The notes: generated from the sequence alone by a model not told the origin. Shown: positions 25,430-37,867, counted from the first letter of the stretch. The stretch is 64,000 bases of DNA from Cymodocea nodosa (GCA_036874045.1 JAZBRI010000011.1:16262001-16326000); one strand, 5' to 3'. Numbers and translations are program-made.

Positions 25430-26512
25430 CTTAACACGAGGGTATTTCAGGTATTATATTTCGGTAATCCATCTTAAATCTATAGTTGGGTTGCTTTATC
25501 AATTAGCGAAAGGCATCAAGATTTACTTTAGTTTCTGGATTTTAAGTAATGGATCGTGTTAGTTTTCTTAGGCGTGTATGGGCGGCACATGAATTCCATT
25601 GGCATTATTACCGTCTGTCTCTGTCAACATCCTCGACTCACAAAGCGTAAGGAAGATCAAGGACGCAGGAACACACAGTTGCTAACCGATGTCGGGCGAA
25701 ATTTTCCTTAAATTCCTGGGTTTTAAACTCGGGTTATACGTGTATATGTGTGCTCTGGTATGTTACAGTCTACATGAATAGAATTTGTTCTTGTTAGAAT
25801 TGTGTCGTCAGGGGTCATCTCTGTTCGTCAATAGAATTAGTCCATTCTGGATCGTGCCTTGGACTGGGGAGGAAGGTCCATATCCTGTACGTGTTCAGCC
25901 GCTCTTTATCCGTAAAGCGTCTGCCGAAGTCTTGTCATTGACGTCCGTCATTTGGTTCGTTGGGTGATCAGTGTGCGTTACACATTTGGCGTCTCGTGGA
26001 AGGTGTGGTTTGCTGTAGCATCGTGTATGCATGCATACTCGATAAATACATCAATAAATAGCAGGTGTTGCCCGTTCAAATGCTTACTGTTATTTCATGT
26101 CAGATCAATTCAGCTGTTTGGAGTCTAAGCTTTATTTATTTTCTTTGAATTTTTGGTTGTAACTTATCTGAATTCATCCCACGGTAGCATCATGTGATCT
26201 CGAAATGCGAGGTGCTAGATCTCAATCGAAACAAAACCGAAGAATTATTCTTGGCAATGGTAGTAATTTTGTTTAAAACTTATTTAAGACTTTGGTAATG
26301 AAAGACGCACCGCTAAATCAGGTGTCACGAACCCATTAAAATATAGCTGAACCTGCGGCTTTACATCGTTTTAGCATTACTTCATGTAAGGAAATCGCTT
26401 GAAAAAAAGCGGCTTTCTTTCTGCCATATAGAGAATGCTTGAGTACCGGCAACAAGCATATTCCTTTCTGACGATGAAGAGCATGCAAAAAGAAGATCCG
26501 GAATACTCGAGG
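25430..26512. other. Convergent intergenic region (3' ends of LIKE-COV and COG0212 genes)
   Basis: The stretch lies between two stop codons that face each other and should contain both 3' UTRs. No additional gene is recognised. Confidence 0.6.
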
Positions 26513-29500
26513 TTATCTTCGCTTTCGTTGTGCGGTGGGCGGGAGTTTCTCGGAATGTCCGGAAGGAAGAGGTTGACCGGTTTCTCGTTCTATCCTTTTT
26601 TTCAGTTCTCTTAGTATTCGAATCTGCCCGAGTTTCTCCGGTGATAACTTCTCCCAGTAAATACCTGTTTTACAAGTCATCAAGATAAATAAGCCACGAG
26701 GATTCCTGGGAGATATATGGCAAAAGCTGATGGTGCACACCTTGAGGTTTTGGAATTGGTGTTTTGGTGAAGATGACTTGAGTTGGAGTACAGATGATGT
26801 CCACAGGAACATCATGAACCAGAAGTTTCTCAACTGGAATATCATCTACCAATTGCTTGTCATGAACTGATCCAGAAAATAATCATCGGACGAGTTGCCA
26901 AAAACAAAAGAAGGTCAACGTTTATAATCTGATTTATAAGCCACCAGAATGATTTCTGAATATACGTCTAATGAATGAAGGCAAAAAAGATGATCATTAT
27001 TTAGAAGCCACTTTTAAAAAGGTCCCAAGGACCTCGCAAAAATACAAAAGGTCCCTAGGAGAGTGGGAATCTCAGCAAATTGCCAAAGGAGCAGAAATTA
27101 CCGGATGTAACAATTAACGTGTCGTCATCTATGGCGCCCATGTAACGTAGCATTCCATATTCGAGTTCAGCAAAGCCCTACATATGTCAGTCGATACATT
27201 TCACATGAACCACATATGACAGATTCAGACAAACGATAAAAACCAAAAGCTTCTTTGATAAGTTAAATCTACGTGACAAGTGTTTACAGATTATATTACC
27301 AAAACAGATGTGATTCTTATGTGATCCGACTTCCACAAGTTGAACAAGAAATACGATAACCTTTATATAAAAAGATGGACAACATATGACATGCATTTAG
27401 TCAATATGGCAAGATCAAATTTCCTAGATAAGTTGGTAAACAAGGATCAATACCTCACCCTTGCCAAGTCTTGCGCCAGTTGTTGGATCAACGGCAACAG
27501 ATCCAATAACTATCAGGTCTACTTTAATTTTTTCATCAAGACCAATTGGTCTTCCATATTTAGCAACACCAACCGAAGTGCAAGCCTCAAGAATGGTGCC
27601 AGGGACCAACCTCCAAGATTCCACTACCGAAAAGAATCCTGTTCGTAGGCGAGGTTGAGGAGTCAACAGCTTCTTTCCACCTGTGATATCAATAAATATA
27701 AGAGTTGATTAGTGGATATCAACAAATTTAAGGTTGATAAGTGGATATCAACAAATATAAGAGTTGTTGATGAAAATGGTAACCAAAAAAATGTTTATGG
27801 GAATTTAATTTAAGCTTATCTAACCTTTTGTTTCCAACTTCTTCAGATGCATCATCTATACTATTATTAAGGGAAGGGTTTCAAAAATGCCATCAAGTAC
27901 TGAAATTACAGGAGTGGAACACATGTCTTTAGCGCATGGGAGAAGATGGGAAATTGCTCCCTGGAGCTAACATGTAGAGAATAATATTGAAATCATATTA
28001 AGTTCCATTTTTCAAATTCTGCTTTCTAAAATTATAGCTATCATGTATTTCACTTTTCATCCTTCAAATCATAGGTTTGTATATGTAATCTATAAAATCT
28101 TTTTTTTAATATAATAGTTTTTTTAATTGTAACTATTTTTTATTTTATTCTTTAAAATATTCCTCACTTGTAATTTGCACGTATTTTCACTAAATATAAG
28201 GAGAATATGACCAAATGAGATAATTAAAATGCAAAAATTTTACTCTTTGCAATAGTGGAAATCATACCAATCAGTAAGGTAATGCACAACCAGATGCTCC
28301 GCATGTGATGAGAGTCAGCAAATTAGATCCACATGATAAAGGTTAGTTGTCTCAACTCTCAACTATACACGCAGCAGTAAGCTGATCTGTAATAAGAACA
28401 AACTCACCTATCTGAAAAATAAGATAGGGGAAACCGAATTTAATTAAATGGAGATGAGCATTTGGCCCACAAGGTTTGAATAAGTAACTGGCAGTGGAGC
28501 TCAACTAGCTCTGACGCATCCTCAATATGATTCTAACCAAATGCCCGGGTTCATCATAGACATACTAATACACTCTACCAAAAAACAAAATCATGCAACT
28601 TTCTTCCAAACCCAAAAAATGCGTCAAAGCCTCAAGTCAGAAGCTCCATGCATGCAAGCTCTTGAGATTTTGCTTGTGCAGCTAATTCTGTAGACGAGCC
28701 AGATGTACATAAAATATTTCAAGTAAATAACGTATTCTCTCACACACCACCTTTACTTTCTAATCTTGACTCTCCCTCTCATGTTCTTTCACACTTTCAG
28801 TTCTCACGTCTATGTTCTCTTAGACTTTCCTACATTTAATCTTAAATACGTAATTATTAAATTTAAATATGTGAAATTTTTAGACCAAATGTCTGTCTGA
28901 TCTAATAACAGTATAGATATGAAGAAAAGAAGAATTTATGAATGCTTTGTCTGTTACTCTACTCTAAGATATTAAGAAAGTAGTTATTTTCTTTGAATTC
29001 TTTGTTCAATTATCATAAAATAACTTTGATTCTGTTTTGAGCATTTAGATGGGTGTTAGTTAGAGATGGATAAGTGCATATGAAAATTTTGACCAAACGT
29101 GAGTACGATACACAGCTCTTATCTCAGCTTAATATAAATAGATAACAAATAACACTTAGCGGCACAACGACAATGACAAGGTGAGGAAGCAGCAACCTGA
29201 AATGGTCAAGAATCTCACTTGCTTCTGGGGAGAATCAGGATTGACCTTCACACATTGCGCCTTCTGAAACACCTCCAGTCCTCCCAACTTCGAAAGCACA
29301 AATCAGAATGATAACATGCATCTAAAAGAAATCGAATCTTAGACCAACCTTATTAGCTGCTTCTGCGGCTCCATCGAAGTTCGGTATCCGATGGTGAACA
29401 GGTCTGGGATTCCTCGCTATCCCCTCCTCCTCCATCGTATCCCACACCCTCTTCCTTATACTCCACTTCCACGCCTTCGGATCCTCCTCCGCCCCCACTT

Positions 29501-29753
29501 CCCCCGAAGAAACACTGGCGGCGACGCTGGCCATTTTGTCCCTCGCCTCAGAGTCGAGACGAAGCCTTTCCGCCTCGTACGCCGCCGCGTCGGAGGAGGA
29601 AGTCCCGCCCTTTGCGGCAGAGGATGACAAGGAACTGGAGCGGAAGGGAAGGAAGAAGGGGAATTGGTGCGATGGGAACCGGGTGAAGAAGGTGGAAGAG
29701 GAGGAGAGACGGTGGACGCCGGAGTTTAGCAGGTGAACGTCGACACACAGCAT
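26513..29753 (-). CDS. COG0212 5-formyltetrahydrofolate cycloligase-like protein
   Basis: Six exons on the - strand, 29753-29349, 29287-29197, 27680-27454, 27177-27102, 26866-26741 and 26664-26513, give 358 residues with consistent phases. Residues 1 to about 50 are Ser/Phe-rich, a likely plastid transit peptide. Then come [107 protein letters not shown] and [20 protein letters not shown]. This order matches the plant protein of Arabidopsis locus At1g76730, as I recall it. The family is a paralog of 5-formyl-THF cycloligase in the NagB/RpiA/CoA-transferase superfamily; a link to thiamin rather than folate metabolism has been proposed. Its own catalytic activity is not established. An upstream in-frame ATG at 29804 would add 17 residues. 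Divergent neighbour: the PI-like MADS gene. Confidence 0.9.
27685..27775. repeat. Short tandem repeat, about 30 bp unit, three diverged copies
   Basis: GATATCAA occurs at 27685, 27715 and 27744, each followed by an A/T-rich stretch with GTTGAT. The array starts a few bases from the acceptor of COG0212 exon 3 (exon begins 27680, - strand), so it provides the branch-point and pyrimidine region. Confidence 0.75.
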
Positions 29754-30221
29754 GATAGCGGCGGAGCTCGAGGAAACAGATGATGAATCGGCTAGATAGA
29801 TCAATGGAGAGTGCTCTGTTCGTGCGCGGTGCAGAATATGCCACGTCAGCTCCGGTTAGATGGGGCTGGCTTGCCATTTGATTTCCGGAATATTTCGATA
29901 ATAATGGTGAAGCTCGAACAGACGTCGTCACCCGTCGAACAACACGTCGTTTCACATGGAACGCCACTCCGTCGTCGGTCTTATTGCTCTCGTCAGTTGC
30001 GCTCAAGGTCCTCCGAAGAAACCACCGCTCTCGTTGCTATTCTCGTCTACCGCCTTCGAAAAGTCACTTCGCCCTCATTCTCGGAATGACACCCAACGGA
30101 AGTCTAACGCCAGACCCTACTTTACACTTCCTCCTCACTGAATTTGCTCTCCTCTTTGCCACTCCTCGGGTCTTCCATCTCCACCGCCACTTCTTCCTCA
30201 AACTCCCAGATCCTGCGGAAG
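29754..30221. promoter_or_regulatory. Divergent promoter between COG0212 and PI-like MADS genes
   Basis: Only 468 bp separate the two start codons, which point away from each other. The stretch is moderately GC-rich with pyrimidine-rich leader-like sequence on the MADS side (30080-30215). I do not see a clear CArG box (CC-A/T6-GG) or a convincing TATA box for either gene. Confidence 0.55.
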
Positions 30222-32453
30222 ATGGGGCGCGGCAAGATCGAGATCAGGAGGATCGAAAACGCACAGAACCGTCATGTCACGTTCACCAAGCGGAAGAACG
30301 GGATCATCAAGAAGGCCACTGAGCTCAGCATCCTGTGCCAGGTTGATATCGCGCTCATAGTCTTCTCTAGCTCTGGGAAGTGGTCGGATTTCTGCAGCGC
30401 ACCGTATGTTCTTTTTTTTTCTCTGTCCGAGCTCTTTTATTTTTGAAGGAGATTTCCTTGATCTTGTCGTTCAATCTCTTTGTAGTCCGGATATATTGGG
30501 TCAAGGAGATTTCGTTGATCTCGTCACTCTTAAAGTGTGTGTTACGTTTCCGCTCGGAACGAACTTAGACAAGACGTCGACGTTGGTCCGGCCTTCAAAC
30601 AAGGAGGCGAACCTCCCAACCTTTCTCGATAGACGGTGTCTGCCGATGGTTCACCTCTTCCTGATGTTTTTTTGTTCCTGATGTTTGACATGTTCCCAAA
30701 CTTTCTAGAGCTAGCACCCCTTTCAGCATATCATCTCGCTCGATTCAAAATTCCCCAGACCGTGATCAATCCAGGTTCCGGCTTTGCCTGTTCAGGCTGT
30801 GAAAAAGCGGAGAAACTGCCCGGGTTCTAGCCCGGTGACTGCTTTGTAGAGATTGGGTAAAGTTCCCGATCCAATACTATAAGATCAATTGATTCTTATT
30901 CATAAAAATGAAAAGGGTTCAATTCCATTTTGAACTCATATCTAAATTCAAAGAGAGAATACTGTCACAGCTCAAGTTCCCACATCTGCTTCTGGTCGTC
31001 ACATGTCCCCTCCCCTATAAAGCAGCGGTACAATAGAGTTGTAATTCGCTTGTTATTCCTGATGCTCGCCAGCCAATCCGTCCTCTGTTCATGATGGCAA
31101 TGCCGCCCTACTAGAGGAAAAAGAGGGACTACCCGCGAATGCTCTTTTTTTTTTGGACGATACCCCGACTACCAGCGAATGTAGTGAGGGGATCAAACCA
31201 TTTCTTCAAACTCTTTTTCAAATTCGATAAATGTTGGTTGATTGTATATGGCATTCAATGATGTCACTCTCTTCGTACCTTTATACATTTCTTATAAGAG
31301 AATTAAGATCGAACTAACCTATTAGATGTGGAATACAACATTGTGAACAGGTTGACTAAAATTCTGGAGAGATTTCAGAAGTCAAGTGAAGTGAAGCTTT
31401 GGGATGCCAAACATGAGGTGAAAGAGTGTTTTCTCATCTCACATTTCTTTTTTAGTGTATGAATGCTTTTAAAATTATTGCATTTTCACTATGAATTGTT
31501 CTCATACGTAGAGTTAAAAGTGTCAATTCCTTTTAGGAGAAGAATATCTATTGCATGTTAAGGTTATTGTTATTTTTCAAATGATATTTTTCTTGTTTTT
31601 TTATTTTTAGAGTTTGAATGCCGAAATAGAATGCGTTCGAAAAGAAAATGAAAAGATGCAGATGGAGCTGAGGTTTGGGCTCTGCATTTTCATCAATTTG
31701 TCGTGCATGTTTTAGTCATGTTTTTTCTTTTGTGTGGTTTTGTTGGTTTACAGACATTTGAAAGGTGAAGATCTGCAGTCTCTGGAAATAAAACATCTGC
31801 GTCGAATTGAGGATATACTGGAAGAGGGCTCTGCAAAAGCCAGGGAGAAAGTGGTATAGTTCCTGTCAACCTTTCTTACATGGAGTAGTGGGTTATTTTG
31901 CGTTATATTCATGATTTTAAGGAGATGAGTACATTCTTTTTAATTGCAGGCGGAGATTCACAAAACATTTGAACGAAATGTATGTGAAATGAATACGTGC
32001 TCGGAAATTGTTTAGTAATTATCAACTTGTTTGTGCTTAAATGATATTTTTCTATTTTTTATGTTGTTTTGTTAACGAGATGCTGCAATAAAACCTTGCA
32101 GATAAAAATTCTCAAAGAAGAGAACAAAGAGCTGAATACTGTGTTGGTAATCTTTAATCATCTGACGGAAATATTGTCACAGCTTGATTTTTTTAAGATG
32201 TTTTCAATATTATTCTCTTCATGGAAATAGTTGTGACATGCTTTACCTTTTCTCGTTTTCTTCAATGTATCTTATGTATGATTGATCCTTTCTTAAGCAG
32301 CAGAAACAGCAACAAAAACTGCAGCAGCTTGCTGTGAGTTTCAGAGATATGCACCTAGAGTGTCTGCGGAAAGAGAGCGAGTTTGCTGCACAGGTGCCAT
32401 TTCCCTTCAGACTTCCAAGTGCAACCAATCCAGGCAAACTTACCTTGGACTAA
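30222..32453 (+). CDS. MIKC-type MADS-box protein, PISTILLATA/GLOBOSA lineage, diverged
   Basis: Seven exons, 30222-30403, 31351-31417, 31611-31672, 31754-31853, 31950-31979, 32102-32146 and 32301-32453, give 212 residues. Internal exon lengths of 67, 62, 100, 30 and 45 nt are the class B pattern; the 30 nt fifth exon is the B-class hallmark. The I/K region has LWDAKHESLNAEIE and [20 protein letters not shown], diagnostic for PI/GLO. The C-terminus (194-212, [13 protein letters not shown] then GKLTLD) is a worn PI motif. The MADS domain is unusual: [20 protein letters not shown] replaces the near-invariant SKRRNG type, and [15 protein letters not shown] follows. PI proteins pair with AP3 to specify petals and stamens. 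No stop or frameshift is seen, so this is either a functional diverged paralog or a gene under relaxed constraint. The acceptor of exon 7 is ambiguous (AAGCAGCAG). Confidence 0.85.
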
Positions 32454-34166
32454 ATTGCTCGAATACCTTATCAAGTCAGTCTGTCATCTCATTCCTGGAG
32501 ATGACTTATCATGTGATATTTTCACTATCTATGTTCTTTGCCAGTCTGTTGCGAGGGAAAAAAACTGCTTTATCGATGTTTATGTCATAACTCGTTTGGA
32601 ACCGACTAAACTCATGCTTATGTAGTGGTATTTGACATGTTTGTCGATTTCCTTTTCAACTGCCGATCCGTTTTAGACAGATTAAGGTTGCATTCGAATA
32701 GATTTCTTGTAAAAAATTTGAACAAGAATCTTTTTTTCTCATGAACTTGAAACGAACACAAAGAAGATTCCTATGTTTCTGTGAGATTTAATTTTAACTC
32801 TTAAACATAAACTTTATTCTTAATCTTGAAATTGAAAAACTTATGCCCGTAGAAGCTTTATTCTTTGGATTGCTACTGAAATTGGAATTCTAGTAATTTT
32901 ATGATTCATGTATTTTCTATTACATCTTGAAAATTTAGAATATGATGAAAAGACATGTAAAAAAAAGAAAGAAAAAAAAAACATTTTCTTAATATTACAA
33001 GGTTAAGATACCTATTGAAGAGATTTAAACAACAATTCTAATATAAAAATATAATTTAAATTCGTCTTACACCTACAATTTCACTGTATACAAATTACAA
33101 CAAAAAACAAAAGAAAGACTACAGACTTTAAACTTCACCTCAAGCTGTCAAAATACCGATGGTCTCTCTTTACAATCAATTATCCGTCTGCGTTTTAGAA
33201 TCTAAAAAATATATAAAAGTGTCTGCTATTATATGTCAATATTCTTACGGTGCAAGTAAAGGACTTGAAGACTACAAATGTAGTGTTAGAATAAAGAGTC
33301 TCATATCATATGTTCTAATTTAAAGATAAAATAGACGTGACTAGTTGGTTTTAAATTATATGTCCATATTTGTACAGATTTAAGCTGAAGTTCAATTGTC
33401 CACCTGCTGGTATACATGACGGAATGGGAGATCATATGATCGTATAACGAAAAGGGTGGATTTTGGAGTAACCATTTTGTGGGGAATTTAATTACTCAAG
33501 AGTATTGGAGATCGTAGTCTACTTGAGCAATATCTAGCTGCATCTCAGAGGCTGTTTAAACTTTCAGCCTAAATAACCAAAATAATTTTAAAAACATCAA
33601 ATTTATTTAGTGGAATACAATATTGCAATATTACCTATCACTTTGTACCGAAAATTCTAAGACTCAAAACCTAACCTGCGGCCTATTGTTTTTTCTTTTC
33701 GGTCTTGAGTGGTAAGGTTTTGTCGTTGTAAATCAAATTAATGGTTTCTTATCTCGAAGATCATATATATAAAGCTAGCGAAGACTGACTGACTGACTGA
33801 TTATATACACTACCATATGTATATATTTTCCCCAGGAAATCGTGGAAAGAAGAAAAATACTTGTACGTGAATAACTGTGTAACTAAGCCTTTTTTTCTTT
33901 TTCTTTTTTTTTTATAATAACCGTGCAACGAAGTTGATGAGACTGTAAATAACGCCGAAATGGTTCGGACATAGAGCCATGGCCATTATAAAGTATTATT
34001 ATTACGTGATCAAGAAGCAAAGACTGCGATTTCCATCTGGACGACACAGAGAAACAAAGACAACAGGATGCTAGAGAATGGAAAGCTAACTGGATAGATG
34101 GATGCGAAGACCACGGAGGAAAACTATATATATGCTGCGAAAAGCACGACGAGCTCCGGTAATCCG
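32454..34166. other. Intergenic between PI-like and EC1 genes
   Basis: AT-rich sequence without recognisable genes. It holds the 3' UTRs of the two converging genes, a short ACTG repeat (GACTGACTGACTGACTGA at 33784-33801) and nothing else I can name. Confidence 0.6.
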
Positions 34167-34580
34167 TCACTCCGTAGTCCTTGCAGCTGCGCCGGCAGGA
34201 GGAGGTGCCGGAGGAGTCGTCCCCGGAGCCACAGACACGGTTGCATCGCAGTAACCACGGAGTATGTCTCCTTCCTCGGCCGTGAAGCCGATAGAGGAGA
34301 GCATGCTGGGCCAGCACTGGTGTGTGATGACGCGGATGGCCCGGCAACACTCCATCCCAAGGTAGGACTCGCCGTTGAGGAAGAAGAGGACGATCTCGTT
34401 TGTGCAGGACTTGAGGTGCACCAGTGCGTTCCAGCAGTCCCCGATCCCACCTGCGGACAGCCTCTGCTCAAGCGTGAGGTGGCCGTGATTGCTGGGAGTC
34501 TCTCTGGCGTTGCCGGAACTCAGGAGGCAACCGATGACCAACAAGACAAGGACCAGCCGATTCTGATGGAAAGCCGCCAT
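34167..34580 (-). CDS. EC1: EC1-type egg-cell secreted protein (ECA1 gametogenesis-related)
   Basis: A single exon of 137 residues. It starts MAAFHQNRLVLVLLVIGCLL, a clear signal peptide cleaved near SSGNA. The body carries the EC1 signature: CWNALVHLKSCTNEIVLFFL, NGESYLGMECCRAI, HQCWPSM and the final ILRGYC, giving the six-cysteine prolamin-like pattern (C, C, CC, C, C). The tail is Pro/Ala-rich. In Arabidopsis, EC1 proteins are stored in egg-cell vesicles and released on sperm arrival, moving the fusogen HAP2/GCS1 to the sperm surface. An in-frame ATG 14 codons upstream (34622) would precede the signal peptide with polar residues, so 34580 is preferred. Intronless structure is usual for this family. 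Expression in egg cells is inferred from family, not from the promoter. Confidence 0.92.
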   Translation of the reverse strand: MAAFHQNRLVLVLLVIGCLLSSGNARETPSNHGHLTLEQRLSAGGIGDCWNALVHLKSCTNEIVLFFLNGESYLGMECCRAIRVITHQCWPSMLSSIGFTAEEGDILRGYCDATVSVAPGTTPPAPPPAGAAARTTE

Positions 34581-36056
34581 CTTCAAAGTGCGTGTGATGG
34601 GTAAGGCTGCAAGGCGATTCACCCCTTACGTATATATAGAGAAAGAACGGAGAAGGAACTTTAAAAGGTTAGCTGCTAATTAAACAGAGTTACTACTATT
34701 TAAGGAAAGTGGAAGGAGAAGTAACCGCCCTTTTTTACGACTATTGGGACCTGGTGTTGTTGCTGCCGTTTGAAGTTGGAAGGACTCGGAATTCGTAGGA
34801 TTTAGTACAACGTAAACTGTACGATGTTGTTTCGTTATTTGATTGATTGATTTTTTGTGAGATTTAATGTCATCATATTCGAAGAAAGCAGGCTGCCTCA
34901 CCCTTTGATCTTGGTCTGGGACACGAAAAATTCCATGGCAATTTAAATTATTCCCTTTTAAAGTCTTGAGGATGTTAGAAATAATATTATTTTCTTTGGT
35001 CTCCTAGTATAATAGAAATAATATTATTTTTAAAAGTGTTGATTAGGTTAAAATCTCTCCATAACTGTTATAATTAATAATCTAAATAATATTCGATCGA
35101 TTTAAGATTAACACATTACTCCCTGGCAAGTAAGTCCTTATGGATCCTACAAGCTACAGTTAAGTTGGAAGGCAACTAGGCTCCATTTTTCTTGAACTTT
35201 ACCTTTTTATTTTCTTTAATGAAATTTTACTTTTTATCTTGAAAAAAAATGTTGAACAAAGAGAAGGCGTACCAACGGTAGCTGATTTTCAAGAAATAAA
35301 TTTTACCCCTCTAAACACAAAATCTATTATAATATTCATGGCAAACTGGTAGACTAGCGCCTTCCTTTTCTTTTCCTTTCTTTTCTCTATTTTCTCTTCC
35401 TCTTTTTTCCTTTTTTTATCTAGATTTCAATAATAAAAAAGACGCCTTTTTTCTTCTCATCTTTCTCATTCTTTAGTTTTTCTCCAAACAAAGTAACCAA
35501 AAAAGAGAGAAGACGATCTTAGATCCCTTCCTTTCCAAGTCCTTGCCGTTCCATCGCTCTATCTCAAATGGCCCTCAAAAGAAAATGTGAATGACTTCCA
35601 ACTTCATGAAGTCTCTTTCTTGCACCCGAGCATAAGAAGTCTTTCTTCACATCTCCTTGTATTCTTGTCTTCTCTACCGCCTACTGCAAACACAAGGATC
35701 ACATCCACATTGATGCCATGCAGCCTATTTCATTTTATAAGCTACAGGAAATACCTTCCAGTGCAACTCATAAGAAATCTGACAAAAATATGCATAACAT
35801 GGAATAATAAGAGAGATTTAGTTACAAAATGGATCTGTTTATCAAGAGAATGGTTGTTCCCGACCCGGCTTCACCTTTAACTATTATTTGAACAAAAATA
35901 TTTGCGATGATATTCTCAACCTCAAAATCTATAAACATTTTTCAATTTACCTACAAGACAGAGAAGACGACCAGAAAACTTCACTCAGTAGCTAATCTTT
36001 CCAAGAAATAAAAGCTATAGAATGGAGACATTCTAGAAAGCCAGAGGGAAACAAAA
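34581..36056. other. EC1 upstream region and 3' flank of CSN8
   Basis: No gene is recognised. A long pyrimidine-rich stretch (TTTTCTTTTCCTTTC type) lies at about 35365-35475. The 97-codon open frame at 35587-35880 has no family features. Confidence 0.5.
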
Positions 36057-37867
36057 TCAATGTTCTAGATGGAAAACGTATTCAGTTAGACGCTGTAAAT
36101 TAGCAGAGTCTACTTTTGGCCCGGCAACAACAGGTGGTCGCTTCACGGTAAGCATTTGAGAAGCTTTATCTAAATTCCAGCCATGTTTAAGTACGTCTGC
36201 ATATAAAAGTAAGATCTTTGTATTACATTTCAGAAAATAGTGGCAGGATCAAATAGTATAAACCATATCATGCAATAAAGGATGCAGATGTTACTTCCTA
36301 CACTATTGTTGGGATTATTACCCTAAATCCCAAGTCTTTGAAGAACAAACATATAAAGAAATGCATCCTATATTGCTATATTAGACTTTTTCACTATTGC
36401 AAATGCAATCTGCACATAGACCACAAATTATGGAAAATACATTAACAATATTACATAACAAAATGGTTGGATGATAACTAATGATAATAAAATCACATTG
36501 GCAAGTTTAAAGCCAAATACAAGCATGCAACATTGAACTATCGTAATCTTTGACATAACCTATTCTTTACAGTCATATACCAGTAGTCCAAAAGAAAAGA
36601 CTGCAATTTGTTCTGCAATATAAAAAAATAATAACTCTAGCCGTATTTTCTCAGTGCTATACACAAAAATGTAATAATACTCTGTTTTCTAATGGTATAA
36701 ACAAAATTATAACAATTTATACAGTGCAATATAATAAAGCCTACAGATGAGTAACAAAGGAGCAAACGTACAGTTTATAGCATCTTCTTCACTCATTCCC
36801 AAAAAGTGAGCCGTATCAGCAACATTGATTGTTGAATATGCAGAGAGCAAAAGCAGGAACATCCTTTTAGTGTAGTTGTCTGCATAAAAAAATTACAAAC
36901 ACTTTCTCAAAATTACTCATCTTTTTCGTTTAGCCGTATCTTTCTAAAATGTCATATATAGCTCCAAGTTCCTATTGGTCCAAGATCCAGAGGATAGCTC
37001 CACACCAGTCAGCATTCTAAGAAAACAGCCGAAACGAATTGCTAGAAGGAATCCAGTATGTATATTATGTACCGGTCACGATAATGTGGATACTTGATGA
37101 TAGAATTCAAAGAAGAAACCAACTATCGTTATTCAGAGAAGCATCACAGTTTTTACAATTTTATCAGACGTCTCCAAAGAGACCAGAAAAGCATCACAGA
37201 CCAACTTAGTTCTTTTACGTTAGTTGTAACCATAAACTTCAATGTTTTAAAATTCTACATTTTTCTGATGGAAATATTACCATTCTACCTAAAAGAGTTA
37301 TCATAACCCATAAAGCTCCCAATGAACAAGAGTTTAAGGAATATCACCAGAGAAGGAAGTGACGAACTCCCGCAAGTCAGGACTCCACCCAAACCCACGA
37401 ACCGCCGCGTGCACCCCAGCGTAATCCCTTGTCCAGAGGCACTGTCCGATATTCCATACCGCCACAACCTCTGCCTTACTCTCCTTCACCCCCGCCGGGA
37501 TCGATTTCCACAGGAACCTCGCACTGTTCCTGAGAAACCACAACCGCCCCCAAAAAAATCAACAAAAATGGCGAAAATGAAAAAACACACGCTTCGATTC
37601 CTAGAAACTTACAGGTCATCGACAAAGATGTGTCCTAGAAGATGGACCGCGTAAGGCCATTCTTGCTCGAAGGCGACACCGAGAGAAGCGACCTGCGGAA
37701 CAAAAGAACAGAAAAGCTGAGTCGTAGTGGTCGGGGATTGGTGAGGAAGACGATAAACCTTGAACCCTAGGTTGCTTGCTTGCCTTGAGCATGAGCTCAT
37801 CGCAGATGTCCGCAATAGTTCCGTACGATCTGGTGGCGAGGGCTTCCTGGACTGGGGAGAGATCCAT
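36057..37867 (-). CDS. CSN8: COP9 signalosome complex subunit 8
   Basis: Five exons on the - strand, 37867-37784, 37692-37613, 37529-37348, 36879-36772 and 36196-36057, give 197 residues, the same length as I recall for Arabidopsis CSN8 (COP9/FUS7). It starts MDLSPVQEALATRSYGTIAD and continues with EQEWPYAVHLLGHIFVDD, SARFLWKSIPAGVKESKAEV, DNYTKRMFLLLLSAYSTINV, AHFLGMSEEDAI and the end LQRLTEYVFHLEH. CSN8 is the smallest PCI-domain subunit of the signalosome, which removes NEDD8 from cullins and so tunes CRL ubiquitin ligases, with roles in light signalling. Intron 1 (37693-37783) uses a GC donor (AAG|GCAAGC) instead of GT; without it the reading frame cannot join to the strongly conserved second exon. 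Confidence 0.93.

Noticed and set aside
27685-27775. Possible CRISPR-like array
   Set aside because: Repeat units are adjacent without spacers and diverged; this is a eukaryotic intron.
35587-35880. 97-codon + strand frame
   Set aside because: No domain, no signal peptide and no neighbouring exons; it looks like chance.
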